From NCBI RefSeq assembly GCF_015712065.1, contig NZ_JACFYZ010000008.1, forward strand, positions 124,001 through 188,000: DNA of 64,000 nt, in the 5' to 3' direction. Under the pieces are notes generated by a model. That model was given only the letters and a program-made list of their open reading frames with translations. It made no database searches and was not told the origin of the DNA. The position numbers and the translations under genes are program-made. The stretch comes from Ectopseudomonas chengduensis. GTDB taxonomy: Bacteria > Pseudomonadota > Gammaproteobacteria > Pseudomonadales > Pseudomonadaceae. This document shows, piece after piece, positions 52,598-62,056 of the stretch (position 1 is the first letter of the stretch; every line of letters starts with the position of its first letter).

Positions 52598-53548
52598 TCA
52601 GCCAGTCTCGTTAGCCGTTTTGTACAGCTCGTCTCGCATCAACTGCGGTGGTTTGCCATAGGAACGCAGAAACGCCTGGCGCATGCGTTCTCGATCGCCA
52701 AAACCGGTCTCGCGAGCAATCACTTCTACGGGGTGACGGCTCGTCTCCATCATCACGCGTGCGGCCTCTACTCGCAGTCTTTCGACTGCTTTCGCTGGAG
52801 TTTTTCCGGTTTCCTCGCGGAACACTCGGCTGAACTGGCGAGGGCTTAGTCGCGCGACATCTGCCAATGCTTCCACCGACAGATCGCTGCGCAGGTTTTC
52901 GCGTGCATAGGCCATGGCGAGCTGCACGCGGTCGGATTTCGGATCGATCTCCAGTAGCGCCGAAAGCTGTGATTGCTCGGCGCCTCTGCGTTGGGCGATT
53001 ACCAACTTTCGGGCCACGCGGCGGGCCAGGTCAGGGCCCAGGTCGTTCTCCACCATCGCCAGGGCCAGATCCACTCCGGCACTCATGCCTGCCCCTGTCC
53101 AGATCTGCCCGTCGACCACGAACAGTCGATCATCATCGATTCTGACGGTGGGGTGACGTTTCTTGAACTCGGGTACGTGCAACCAATGAGTCGTGACCCG
53201 TTTGCCCTCCAATAGGCCGGCTTCGGCGAGTACGAATACACCTGTGCACAGTGATGCAATACGCCGCGATTGCGAGCTGGCGCTGGACAGGCAAGTCAGC
53301 AGTTCGGGACTGGGTTCACCCAACTCCAGGTAGCCGCTGACGATGATGGTGTCATAGCCAGCCAGGCCGAGAGCCTCGGTATTGACCGAGAAGCCCTGAG
53401 ACGACTGCACGAGTCCACCTGTCTCCGATACCAGGGTGAATCCGTAGACCGGCTCGCCATGCAGAAGGTTGGCGCACTCGAATACGGAACCGACCGACAG
53501 GCTCAGCGCTTGGAATTGCGGGTAAACCACCAACGCCACGGTATGCAT
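52598..53548 (-). CDS. GlxA-family transcriptional regulator (DJ-1/PfpI plus AraC)
   Basis: 316 aa. N-terminal DJ-1/PfpI-like amidotransferase fold (about 3-170; nucleophile-elbow segment ASLCTGVFVLAEAG with Cys) and a C-terminal AraC-type double helix-turn-helix (about 215-310; LSVEALADVARLSPRQFSRVFREETG). Such proteins regulate quaternary-amine or stress genes; the ligand is unknown here. It is divergent from the NemR-like TetR gene with 172 bases between them. Confidence 0.9.
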   Translation of the reverse strand: MHTVALVVYPQFQALSLSVGSVFECANLLHGEPVYGFTLVSETGGLVQSSQGFSVNTEALGLAGYDTIIVSGYLELGEPSPELLTCLSSASSQSRRIASLCTGVFVLAEAGLLEGKRVTTHWLHVPEFKKRHPTVRIDDDRLFVVDGQIWTGAGMSAGVDLALAMVENDLGPDLARRVARKLVIAQRRGAEQSQLSALLEIDPKSDRVQLAMAYARENLRSDLSVEALADVARLSPRQFSRVFREETGKTPAKAVERLRVEAARVMMETSRHPVEVIARETGFGDRERMRQAFLRSYGKPPQLMRDELYKTANETG

Positions 53549-53690
53549 CGATCACGTCCTTTCTGCGGGCATTTACCGATTGTCGGAGGGCCAGGTGGTT
53601 TGCGCAATCGGCTTACCGTACATGTCCTAAATCCTTGCGGATATGACATTGCTGCTGTCGGTGGCGATTCCTAACATGGCCCCAACGAAC

Positions 53691-53705
53691 TAGACGACTG
53701 GTCTA
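53691..53705. promoter_or_regulatory. Palindromic operator before the NemR-like gene
   Basis: TAGAC-GACTG-GTCTA, 15 bases upstream of the start codon. The TAGAC/GTCTA arms resemble the NemR box known from enterobacteria, in agreement with the regulator and the downstream Old Yellow Enzyme. Confidence 0.6.
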
Positions 53706-53720
53706 CTGAGACGGATAGCC

Positions 53721-54314
53721 ATGACAACCACTGACAGCAACCAGACCCGGCAGCGCATTTTTGACGCTGCTCAATCGATCATCGCCCGCAAAGGCTTCTC
53801 TGCTGTTGGGCTGAATGAGGTGCTGAATGCCGCAGGCGTGCCGAAGGGGTCCTTCTACCACTACTTCGCTTCGAAGGACGCGTTTGGCACGGCGCTGCTG
53901 GAGCACTACTTCGAGACCTATTTCGCTGACATGGATCGTATTTTTCAGGACTCGGCAACCAGCGCCCACGACGCGCTGATGCGTTACTGGCAACTGTGGA
54001 TCTCCAACCAGACCAGTCAGGTCGAGTGCGGTAAATGCCTGGCCGTCAAGTTGGGCGCTGAAGTCGCCGATCTTTCCGAACCGATGCGATTGGCACTTCA
54101 GCGCGGTACCGCGCAGATTATCGAGCGGCTGGAGGCTGCGATCAGCAGAGGTATGGAGGAGGGCACGGTAACCATCGTTGCTACGCCCGCTCAGTTGGCA
54201 TTGAGGCTCTATGCCCTGTGGTTGGGGGCCAGTGTGATGACCAAGATCACCCGTACGACCGATTCGTTCGAAGAAGCACTGCAGCAGACGCAACATCTTC
54301 TCGGTAACCAGTGA
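53721..54314 (+). CDS. TetR-family regulator, NemR-like
   Basis: 197 aa. Helix-turn-helix GLNEVLNAAGVPKGSFYHYFASKDAFG (about 33-59). The C-terminal domain contains Cys in QVECGKCLAVKLG (about 110-122), the place where NemR carries its redox- and electrophile-sensing cysteines. It heads a plus-strand series of a DJ-1-like protein, an aldehyde dehydrogenase and an Old Yellow Enzyme, matching the NemR regulon logic (methylglyoxal, quinones, hypochlorite). The assignment is by motif and context. Confidence 0.82.
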   Translation: MTTTDSNQTRQRIFDAAQSIIARKGFSAVGLNEVLNAAGVPKGSFYHYFASKDAFGTALLEHYFETYFADMDRIFQDSATSAHDALMRYWQLWISNQTSQVECGKCLAVKLGAEVADLSEPMRLALQRGTAQIIERLEAAISRGMEEGTVTIVATPAQLALRLYALWLGASVMTKITRTTDSFEEALQQTQHLLGNQ

Positions 54315-54373
54315 ACCCATGACCGGCAAGGGTCGGTCGAAACCAATGCAATGCCCACTATGAGGTAATGATC

Positions 54374-55051
54374 ATGAAAGTTCTGATGGTTCTGACATCC
54401 CATGACAAGCTGGGTAACACCGGCAAGAAAACCGGCTTCTGGCTGGAAGAGTTCGCCGCCCCTTACTACGTCTTCAAGGACGCCGGCGCCGACATCGTGC
54501 TGGCATCGCCGGCAGGTGGTCAGCCACCTCTGGATCCCAAGAGTGACCTGCCGGACTTCCAGACCGAGGCGACCCACCGTTTCGCTGCCGATCCGGCCGC
54601 GCAGCAAGCCCTGGCCAGCACGGTGAAACTCAGTGAGGTGAAGGCTGAGGATTTCGACACGGTGTTCTACCCAGGCGGCCATGGCCCTCTGTGGGATCTG
54701 GCGGAGTCGAACACATCCATCGCTCTGATCGAAAGCTTCGAGCGCGCCGGTAAGCCAATCGGTTTCGTCTGCCATGCTCCGGGCGTGCTGCGCCACGTCA
54801 AGGCTGCGAATGGCGAGCCGCTGGTCAAGGGTCGCCGGGTGACGGGTTTCACCAACAGCGAAGAAGCCGCTGTCGAGCTGACTGACGTGGTGCCTTTCCT
54901 CATCGAGGACGAGTTCCAGGCGCTGGGCGCACACTATGAGAAAGCCGGCGACTGGCAGCCGTTCACTGTCGTCGACGGGCGCTTGGTCACTGGTCAGAAC
55001 CCCGCCAGTTCCGAGTCCGCTGCCAACGCCTTGCTCAAACTGCTGGCTTGA
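54374..55051 (+). CDS. DJ-1/PfpI-family protein (class I glutamine-amidotransferase-like)
   Basis: 225 aa. Catalytic elements: Glu in GFWLEEFAAP (about 21-30), nucleophile Cys in GFVCHAPGVL (about 134-143) with following His, and the FYPGGHGPLWDL loop. The Cys-His-Glu set is that of HchA/GlxIII-like enzymes that convert methylglyoxal without glutathione (inference for the substrate). ATG 54374 is chosen because GAGG is nine bases upstream; ATG 54368 is in frame. Confidence 0.87.
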   Translation: MKVLMVLTSHDKLGNTGKKTGFWLEEFAAPYYVFKDAGADIVLASPAGGQPPLDPKSDLPDFQTEATHRFAADPAAQQALASTVKLSEVKAEDFDTVFYPGGHGPLWDLAESNTSIALIESFERAGKPIGFVCHAPGVLRHVKAANGEPLVKGRRVTGFTNSEEAAVELTDVVPFLIEDEFQALGAHYEKAGDWQPFTVVDGRLVTGQNPASSESAANALLKLLA

Positions 55052-55258
55052 TTCGGCCAATCTGCAGGGCTCAGACGAACCCGTGCAAGTAATGAGAGGG
55101 CGCACTGTGCGCCCGCTCTGAGCGCCTTCACGCCGCTACCGCATAACAGCAGCGCAGCAGCAGTCGCCTTTTGGGTGACAGGATTTCTGCTGCCTGAAGA
55201 AAGCTGTCTTGATCATTGAGATCAATAGATTTTCATTTGGATTCAAGGAGATAGGCTA

Positions 55259-56713
55259 ATGTCTACTGTCATGAAAGATTCCCGCTCTACTAGCATTTTC
55301 GATGGCCCGTACTACCTGTCCATCGCCGGTGAGCTGGTCAGCACCGATGCGCATTTCGATGTGTTCAATCCGGCGACTGGCGAGGTATTCGCCAAGGCTC
55401 CGTCGGGTTCGCCTGAGCAACTGGAGGCGGCGATCGCTGCTGCCAAGGGCGCGTTCAAGACCTGGTCGATCTTGAGCTACGACCAGCGCCAGAGCTATCT
55501 GGATGCCTATGCCGATGCGCTTTTGGAGCACCGCGATGAACTGGCTCGCTTGCTGACTTTGGAACAAGGCAAGCCGCTGAAAACCATGGCCGAGCCGGAA
55601 GTTGACCAGGCGATCTCGTGGATTCGTCAGATTGCTGCGCGGCGTATTCCGGTGGAGATCGTCGAGGAGAACGACAACCACATCGTGGAGCTGCATCACA
55701 CGCCGCTGGGTGTGGTCGGTGCGATCACGCCGTGGAATTTCCCGGTGCTGCTGGCGCTGTGGAAAGTGGCCCCCGCGCTGATCACCGGCAACACCATGGT
55801 CATCAAACCGTCGCCATTCACACCCCTCACCACCTTGCGCTTTGGGCAGATTGCTCAGTCCGTGCTGCCTGCTGGTGTGCTTTCAGTGGTTTCAGGTGGC
55901 AATGAACTGGGCCCGCAAATGACCGCTCACCCGGACATCGCCAAGATCAGCTTCACAGGCTCCACCGAGACCGGCAAGCATGTCATCCGTTCGGCTGCAG
56001 GCACCGTCAAGCGGCTGACCATGGAGATGGGCGGCAACGACGCGGCAATCGTCATGCCTGATGCCGACTGGCAAGCGATCATCCCGCAACTGTACTGGGG
56101 CGCTGTCGGTAACTCGGGTCAGTGGTGTGTGGGTATCAAGCGCCTCTACGTGCATAGCAGTTATCGCAATGAGTTCGTGGCAGCGTTCGTTAAGTATGCG
56201 CAGCAGCAGGTCATGGGTGACGGTCTCGACCCAGCTGTGACCGTAGGCCCCGTGCAAAACAAGATGCAGTACGACAAGGTTCGTAGCTTCCTGGATGACA
56301 TCAAGGCCAATGGTTACAAGGTGGCATTGGGCGGTGAGGTAGACGAGAGCCGTCCTGGCTATTTCATCCCGGTAACTGTGGTCGACAACCCGCCAGAGAG
56401 CTCGATGATCGTGCAGCAGGAGCAGTTCGGGCCGATCGTGCCGATCATCGCTTACGACGACGTCGACGATGTCGTAGTCCGCGCGAACGACAGTCCATTC
56501 GGCCTGGGTGGTTCGGTCTGGGGGCGTGATACCCAGGCAGCGGTGGCCGTGGCCAATCGCCTGGAAACCGGGATGGTCTGGGTCAACGAGATCCACACGC
56601 AAGGCGTCGACATTCCTTTCGGTGGCCACAAGCAATCGGGTATCGGCACTGAGCACGGCCATGAGGGCCGCCTGCTGTTCACCAACCCGAAAACCGTGTT
56701 GATCAAGAAGTAA
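55259..56713 (+). CDS. NAD(P)+-dependent aldehyde dehydrogenase
   Basis: 484 aa. ALDH motifs: ITPWNFP, FTGSTETGK, general-base Glu in TMEMGGNDA, catalytic Cys in NSGQWCVGIKR, and the C-terminal EQFGPIVPI. Most similar in style to the lactaldehyde/gamma-hydroxybutyrate-type family. Lies 207 bases after the DJ-1 gene with its own leader (AAGGAG before the ATG). It could oxidise lactaldehyde or other products formed in methylglyoxal detoxification (inference). Confidence 0.9.
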   Translation: MSTVMKDSRSTSIFDGPYYLSIAGELVSTDAHFDVFNPATGEVFAKAPSGSPEQLEAAIAAAKGAFKTWSILSYDQRQSYLDAYADALLEHRDELARLLTLEQGKPLKTMAEPEVDQAISWIRQIAARRIPVEIVEENDNHIVELHHTPLGVVGAITPWNFPVLLALWKVAPALITGNTMVIKPSPFTPLTTLRFGQIAQSVLPAGVLSVVSGGNELGPQMTAHPDIAKISFTGSTETGKHVIRSAAGTVKRLTMEMGGNDAAIVMPDADWQAIIPQLYWGAVGNSGQWCVGIKRLYVHSSYRNEFVAAFVKYAQQQVMGDGLDPAVTVGPVQNKMQYDKVRSFLDDIKANGYKVALGGEVDESRPGYFIPVTVVDNPPESSMIVQQEQFGPIVPIIAYDDVDDVVVRANDSPFGLGGSVWGRDTQAAVAVANRLETGMVWVNEIHTQGVDIPFGGHKQSGIGTEHGHEGRLLFTNPKTVLIKK

Positions 56714-56841
56714 CGCCTGAGCGGCCTCTCGAGCAGAGCGGCCGCACTCCCATTCATCAAGCCCACGGGGCGCCAGGCGCGCCCATTCGCGCCCGTGCGC
56801 CTGTCGATAAGTGCAGTCGCCTGAACAACAGGATAGAAATC

Positions 56842-57966
56842 ATGAAACACGCCGCTCTGTTTACCCCCATCGACATGGGGCGCATCACCCTCAAGAACCG
56901 CATCGTGCTACCGCCGTTGACTCGCCAGCGTAGCGCCCAGCCAGGTGATATCGCGACTGATCTGATGGCCACTTATTACCGTCAGCGGGCCAGTGCCGGT
57001 TTCATGGTCAGTGAGGGCACCCAGATCGAACCGCGTGGCCAAGGCTACGCCTGGACGCCCGGTATCTACAGCCAGGCTCAGGTCGATGGCTGGCGCAAGG
57101 TGACCGAAGCGGTGCATGCCGAAGGTGGAGTGATCTTTGCCCAGCTCTGGCACGTCGGTCGCGTTTCCCATAACGCGCTTCAGCCTGACGGGCAGGCGCC
57201 CGTGGCGCCATCCGCCATTCAGGCGCAGAAGGTCAAGGCGTTCATTCAGACCGGCCCTGGTGTCGGCGAGCTGGTTCAGCCGTCGCTTCCACGCGCACTG
57301 GAGCTGGCTGAAATCCGCGATCTGGTCGGGCAGTACGCCCAGGCGGCGCGCAATGCCATCGACGCCGGTTTCGATGGCGTGGAAATTCACGCAGCCAACG
57401 GTTATCTGGTCAACCAGTTCATCTCCGCACATTCCAACCAGCGCGATGATGCTTACGGTGGCTCGCTGGAAAACCGTCTGCGCTTTTTGCGCGAGATCGT
57501 AGACGCCGTGGCCGCTGCCGTAGGCGCGGATCGCCTTGGTGTGCGCTTCACCCCGTTGTTCACCGGCACCGATCAGGACCGGGTGTACATCGGTCTGGTC
57601 GAAGAGGACCCGCACACCACCTATATCGAAGCCATCAAGGTGCTGGAGGCAGCAGGTGTGGCCTATGTGTCGATCGCCGAGGCGGACTGGGACAACGCGC
57701 CGGATCTGCCCGAGAGCTTCCGCCGCGACGTACGCGCGAACTTCAGCGGGAAGATTCTCTACGCCGGTCGTTACACCGCCGAGCGTGGTGAGCGGCTGAT
57801 CGAGGCCGGGCTGGCCGACCTGATCGCATTCGGTCGTCCCTTCATCGCCAACCCCGATCTACCCGAACGCATCGCCAATGGCTGGCCGCTCAACCCGCTG
57901 GATCCTGCCACTGTCTACGGTGGCACGGAGAAGGGCCTGACGGATTACCCAACCTACTCGGACTGA
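56842..57966 (+). CDS. Old Yellow Enzyme family FMN oxidoreductase (NemA/XenB type)
   Basis: 374 aa TIM-barrel flavoenzyme. FMN-site PPLTRQRS (24-31), the active-site pair in EIHAANGYLVNQF (H and N, about 184-187 region), SEGTQIEPRGQGY, and LIAFGRPFIANPDLP at the C-terminal phosphate site. Reduces activated alkenes, N-ethylmaleimide-like electrophiles and nitro esters. Downstream of the NemR-like gene in the same direction. Confidence 0.92.
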   Translation: MKHAALFTPIDMGRITLKNRIVLPPLTRQRSAQPGDIATDLMATYYRQRASAGFMVSEGTQIEPRGQGYAWTPGIYSQAQVDGWRKVTEAVHAEGGVIFAQLWHVGRVSHNALQPDGQAPVAPSAIQAQKVKAFIQTGPGVGELVQPSLPRALELAEIRDLVGQYAQAARNAIDAGFDGVEIHAANGYLVNQFISAHSNQRDDAYGGSLENRLRFLREIVDAVAAAVGADRLGVRFTPLFTGTDQDRVYIGLVEEDPHTTYIEAIKVLEAAGVAYVSIAEADWDNAPDLPESFRRDVRANFSGKILYAGRYTAERGERLIEAGLADLIAFGRPFIANPDLPERIANGWPLNPLDPATVYGGTEKGLTDYPTYSD

Positions 57967-58049
57967 CGTTCACATCTGGCGGCGTGACCTCGACGCGAAT
58001 TGACGAGGACACGCCTGCGTAACTGCTCACTGCGTAGGAAGTCTTCGTC

Positions 58050-59312
58050 ATGTCTGTCAAATCCGTACCGATCAAACGCGATGTTACGCCTGGTCTGGCG
58101 TATCCGGCCTTGGCTGGCAGCGGCGTCCGTGCTCCGTCAGTCGCAGCGGTGGTCGTGTGTATCCTGCTCGTCGCGCTCACGCTGCGCCCGGGCATCGTTT
58201 CCATGGGGCCATTGCTGACCTCCATCATCGATGAGCTGGGATTGACTCATACCCAGGCCTCGCTGCTGACCGCGATTCCTACCTTGCTGATGGGATTGCT
58301 GGCATTGCCCGCACCCTGGCTGGCGCATCGATTTGGGCGTGACCGGATCATCCTGCTGGCGCTGATCGTGCTGGGCGCCGCGATCATCTTGCGTGCGCTG
58401 GCTGGCTCCATTGGGCAGTTGTTTGCCAGTACTGCGGCAGTCGGGGCGGGTATCGCGGTCGCCGGAACCCTGTTTTCCAGTTACGTGAAGGCGCGCTCGC
58501 CGAATCGTATTGCGTTGTTCATGGGTATATATGCAACGGCCATCGGCCTGGGCAGCACAGTCGCTGCGGTGGCGACCGGGCCGATCGATCAGTTGATTGG
58601 TGATTGGCGTTGGGCGGGCGGTTTCTGGGTACTGCCAGCACTGCTGGCGATCATCGCCTGGGTGGGCATCGAGCATCGGAGCCTGAGAGCGCCGGTATCC
58701 ACCTCTTCGACCCAGATGCCCAGGATGCCGCTGCGCAATCCCACGGCCTGGCTGATCGCACTGTTCTTCGCCTGCAACAACCTGGTGTTCTACGCCCTGA
58801 TTGCCTGGTTGGCACCGATGTATATCGAGCGTGGCGAGAGCGCCAGTTCGGCTGGCTTGATCCTGGCCAGTTATACCCTGGGGTTCATGCTGGCCAACCC
58901 GGTGTTTGGCTTGCTCAGCCGCAGCGATGATCGACGTCTGTTGCTTGCCGCGAGCTCCAGTATCGCCTTGCTGGGCAGCCTGGCGATGGCCGTTGCGCCT
59001 GATGCCATGCCGCTGGTGACTGCCGCGATTGCCGCTTTTGGCACCGGAGGTGCCTTCACCCTGGGCATGACCTTGCCGCTGGACAATGCTTCGACTCCTG
59101 AGGAGGCTGGCGCCTGGACTGCTTTTGTGATGTTGCAGAGTTATCTGGTCGGCGCTGCCGGTCCGTTGCTCATGGGATATCTGCGCGATAGCGCGGGCCA
59201 CTTCCAGTCGGCCTTGTGGCTGCTGGTGGCAGTAGGGGTGCTGATGTTGATGGTGACCCCGTTCTTGCAGCCTTACCGTAATCGCAGGCTGAAAGAGTGT
59301 TGCTGTGGTTGA
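58050..59312 (+). CDS. MFS transporter, CynX/NimT type
   Basis: 420 aa with about 12 transmembrane helices. The start VALTLRPGIVSMGPLLTSII is the signature of the cyanate-permease-like (CynX/NimT) branch; the loop between helices 2 and 3 reads AHRFGRDR. The substrate is unknown; nitroimidazole or cyanate export is the family precedent. It closes the electrophile-response series and ends with KECCCG. Confidence 0.87.
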   Translation: MSVKSVPIKRDVTPGLAYPALAGSGVRAPSVAAVVVCILLVALTLRPGIVSMGPLLTSIIDELGLTHTQASLLTAIPTLLMGLLALPAPWLAHRFGRDRIILLALIVLGAAIILRALAGSIGQLFASTAAVGAGIAVAGTLFSSYVKARSPNRIALFMGIYATAIGLGSTVAAVATGPIDQLIGDWRWAGGFWVLPALLAIIAWVGIEHRSLRAPVSTSSTQMPRMPLRNPTAWLIALFFACNNLVFYALIAWLAPMYIERGESASSAGLILASYTLGFMLANPVFGLLSRSDDRRLLLAASSSIALLGSLAMAVAPDAMPLVTAAIAAFGTGGAFTLGMTLPLDNASTPEEAGAWTAFVMLQSYLVGAAGPLLMGYLRDSAGHFQSALWLLVAVGVLMLMVTPFLQPYRNRRLKECCCG

Positions 59313-59532
59313 TGTTTTGATTGCAGATTTGACCTGCAACTCGATCAAGGCGGGGGGCGATGAGGTCGTTGCTGCTATCTGGCAAGCAGGCGCAAGCGCC
59401 TTTGTCTTTCATGTCGACTTTGTCGATGCGCCGGTGACTCTGGCCTTGTTCGAAGCAGTCGATGCGCAAATCATTGAGCGAACAGGTAGCAATCGCTGGA
59501 TATTCGGGTCAATCGCTGGAGCTGCCGGCTGA
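59305..59532 (+). CDS. Possible small hypothetical protein
   Basis: 75 aa from a GTG that overlaps the MFS stop by eight bases, so it could be translated by coupling. I do not recognise it. Weak evidence: no ribosome site beyond the coupled one, and the next 229 bases (59533-59761) hold nothing I can identify. Confidence 0.25.
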   Translation: MVDVLIADLTCNSIKAGGDEVVAAIWQAGASAFVFHVDFVDAPVTLALFEAVDAQIIERTGSNRWIFGSIAGAAG

Positions 59533-59761
59533 GGCGACCTTGCGGATACGACGTCAGGCAACTGAGACAGGCTATTCGCGGTGCGCGCTCGGGGGCTGTT
59601 CTTCGTGATGCAGTCGGCGTTGAGCCGTCTTTCCGAGGGGGCAGCGCCAGTAGCTGCTGGGCCGCCATCAAAAGATCAGCACCTGTGAGCCTTGGCTTGA
59701 GGTTATTGAACTGGGTGGGTGCGTCATTCCAGGCCGACATCTCTCTCAGAGAAATCAGCGT

Positions 59762-60688
59762 CTACCAGGGTAGAGCCTCCCCTCGTTTCTCTACCAGAAA
59801 GTCGATCAATGCACGCATCTTGGCGGGCATTTGTTCCCGTGAGGATACGTACAGGCAGAAGGCAGCATGGTGATAGGTCCAATCGTGCAGGACGCGCACC
59901 AGGCGACCCTCTGCCAGTGGTCGCTGGATGGCAATGTCGACGATCTGCATCAGCCCCAGTCCCTGAAGGGCAGCCCGAGTCATGCAGCCATCGTCGTTGA
60001 CGGTCAGGCTTCCGGTTACCGCTTGAGTGAAGTGGCCTCCGTTCTTGCCGGGCTCGGTGAAGTCCCAGTCATGCAATGCACCGCTGCCCGCGAACCGATA
60101 GTTGATGCAGTTGTGCGCGGCCAGATCCGCGGGTGTCTTCGGGGGGCCATACCGTTCGAGATAGGCCGGGGATGCCACAACCGCCATGGATAGAGGCGGG
60201 CTGATCGGTACGGCGACCACATGCTCAGCCAGCGCCTGCCCCAGTCGTATGCCTGCGTCGCATCCGTCGGCGATGATATTCGACAGACCATCTGCCATGA
60301 CCAGTTCGAGTGCCACCTTCGGAAAGCGCGCGTAAAACTCTGTCAGATGCGGTTCGATCAGGGCCTTGGCGGCCAGGCGTGATGTGTTGATCCGGATTAG
60401 GCCGGAGGGTACCCCTAGTGCGTCGCCAAGATTACGAATGGCAGATTCGATCTCGCCAAGACTGGGCCGCAGGGTGTCGAACAATTGCTGTCCCGCTTCG
60501 GTCAGGGACATGTGTCGTGTGGTGCGGTTTATCAACCTCACCCCTAGCTCCTGCTCCAAAGCCTTGAGGTTTTGCGATAGCGCCGCGCGCGAAACCCCCA
60601 TGGCCTCTGCTGCACGCGAAAAGCTGCGGTGCTGGGCTATGTGGGCAAACCACGCAAGTGACGGGAGCAGTGATGGAGTCATGCGCAT
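59762..60688 (-). CDS. LysR-family transcriptional regulator
   Basis: 308 aa. Winged helix SLAWFAHIAQHRSFSRAAEAMGVSRAALSQNLKALEQELG (about 9-48, quoted by position) and a substrate-binding-like C-terminal domain. Divergent from the Gfo/Idh/MocA gene across 162 bases, so it probably controls that gene and the SDR. Confidence 0.92.
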   Translation of the reverse strand: MRMTPSLLPSLAWFAHIAQHRSFSRAAEAMGVSRAALSQNLKALEQELGVRLINRTTRHMSLTEAGQQLFDTLRPSLGEIESAIRNLGDALGVPSGLIRINTSRLAAKALIEPHLTEFYARFPKVALELVMADGLSNIIADGCDAGIRLGQALAEHVVAVPISPPLSMAVVASPAYLERYGPPKTPADLAAHNCINYRFAGSGALHDWDFTEPGKNGGHFTQAVTGSLTVNDDGCMTRAALQGLGLMQIVDIAIQRPLAEGRLVRVLHDWTYHHAAFCLYVSSREQMPAKMRALIDFLVEKRGEALPW

Positions 60689-60850
60689 ATTGTAAATAAA
60701 TACTTAACACTGATGTGGGTTTTTGGCTCTTTTTCAAGATCAATCGTCGGCGTAACGTCATTTCCATCGAGCAAGCAGCTGCGTACATCAACGTGCGCCG
60801 ACGTGTACCGCTCACGTCTCCATCCCTCTTCTCACAGGAAGGAACATGCC

Positions 60851-61984
60851 ATGACAAACATGCCTCTGCGCATCGGCATCATCGGCGCTGATATTCGGGC
60901 CAGTTGGGCCGGCGCTTCCCACATTCCCGCCATCCAGGCGCAACCAGGACTGAAACTTGCGGCTGTCGCTACCCGCAAGGAAGAAAGTGCCAAGGCGGCC
61001 GCCAATGCCTTCGGTGCCGAACGCTGGTACGCGAACCCGTACGATCTCATCTGCGACGACAGCATCGATATTGTCACCGTTGCGGTGAAAGTGCCGGCGC
61101 ATAGGTACCTGGTTCTGGCAGCTCTGAAGGCTGGCAAAGCCGTGTACTGCGAAGCCCCGCTGGGCGCGACGCTGGTGGAGACTGAAGAAATGGCCGCTGC
61201 CACGGGATCGCTGCATACCGCGATCGGACTACAGGGGCGGTTGAACCCTTCTGTAAGGCGCGCCATCGAGATTATCGCGTCGGGCAAGCTCGGAACATTG
61301 CTCTCGGCGGACGTGAAAGCCACCACATTCGGCTACGGCCCGACCACGCTTAGCAACTACGACTATTTCAACAAGGCCGCATCCGGGGCGAGCTTTCTGA
61401 CCATCACGGTCGCGCACGTGCTCGACGTGGTCGAGGCCGTGCTGGGCCCCATCACTGAGGTCGATGCGCGGACAAAACTCATCTGGCCGACCGTCAGTGT
61501 GGTCGATACCGGCGAAACATCTCTCCGTGAAATTGCCGATCACCTGGACCTGATCGCCGAAACGAGCCAGGGCGCTTCGGTGTCCGTGCAGGTCCTCGCA
61601 GGCATTGAAAACGACCCGCAGTTCGTGATGGAGGTCCGCGGAGCGAAAGGCACGCTCATGCTGCGCGGCCATCACCTGGCAGGCGTCCAGGTTGGGGACC
61701 TGACTCTCTCGGCAAGTGTGCCGTTTGCATTGCCCGACCGCCCCGTCGCAACGGGGAACAGCCCGACGGCCGACGAGTTTTGGGCCGGCGCAGCAATCAA
61801 TGTGGGCGAGGTTTACGCAAGTCTTGCACGCGACCTCAGGACGGGCACGTACCACACCCCAGGTTTCGCCCACGCATTGCACAGCAGTCAACTGATCGCA
61901 GCGGTCGAGCGTGCCGCCGTGACAGGGCAAAGACAGCTGGTCCCGAACGCCCTGTGCTTGGAGCGTGCGGCAGCAGTTCGATAA
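60851..61984 (+). CDS. Gfo/Idh/MocA-family oxidoreductase
   Basis: 377 aa. N-terminal Rossmann fold (LRIGIIGADIRASWAGASHIPA, positions 6-27), the family motif EAPLGA in place of the usual EKPLA (about 101-106), and a C-terminal alpha/beta domain. Substrate unknown; sugars or inositols are family precedents. ATG 60851 follows GGAAGGAA. Probably co-transcribed with the SDR 72 bases downstream. Confidence 0.88.
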   Translation: MTNMPLRIGIIGADIRASWAGASHIPAIQAQPGLKLAAVATRKEESAKAAANAFGAERWYANPYDLICDDSIDIVTVAVKVPAHRYLVLAALKAGKAVYCEAPLGATLVETEEMAAATGSLHTAIGLQGRLNPSVRRAIEIIASGKLGTLLSADVKATTFGYGPTTLSNYDYFNKAASGASFLTITVAHVLDVVEAVLGPITEVDARTKLIWPTVSVVDTGETSLREIADHLDLIAETSQGASVSVQVLAGIENDPQFVMEVRGAKGTLMLRGHHLAGVQVGDLTLSASVPFALPDRPVATGNSPTADEFWAGAAINVGEVYASLARDLRTGTYHTPGFAHALHSSQLIAAVERAAVTGQRQLVPNALCLERAAAVR

Positions 61985-62056
61985 CGACCCTATCTTGCGC
62001 CCCTATTCGGCAACAGACGATCAACCGACGAAACGACCACAAGCGAGGAGACTTTC

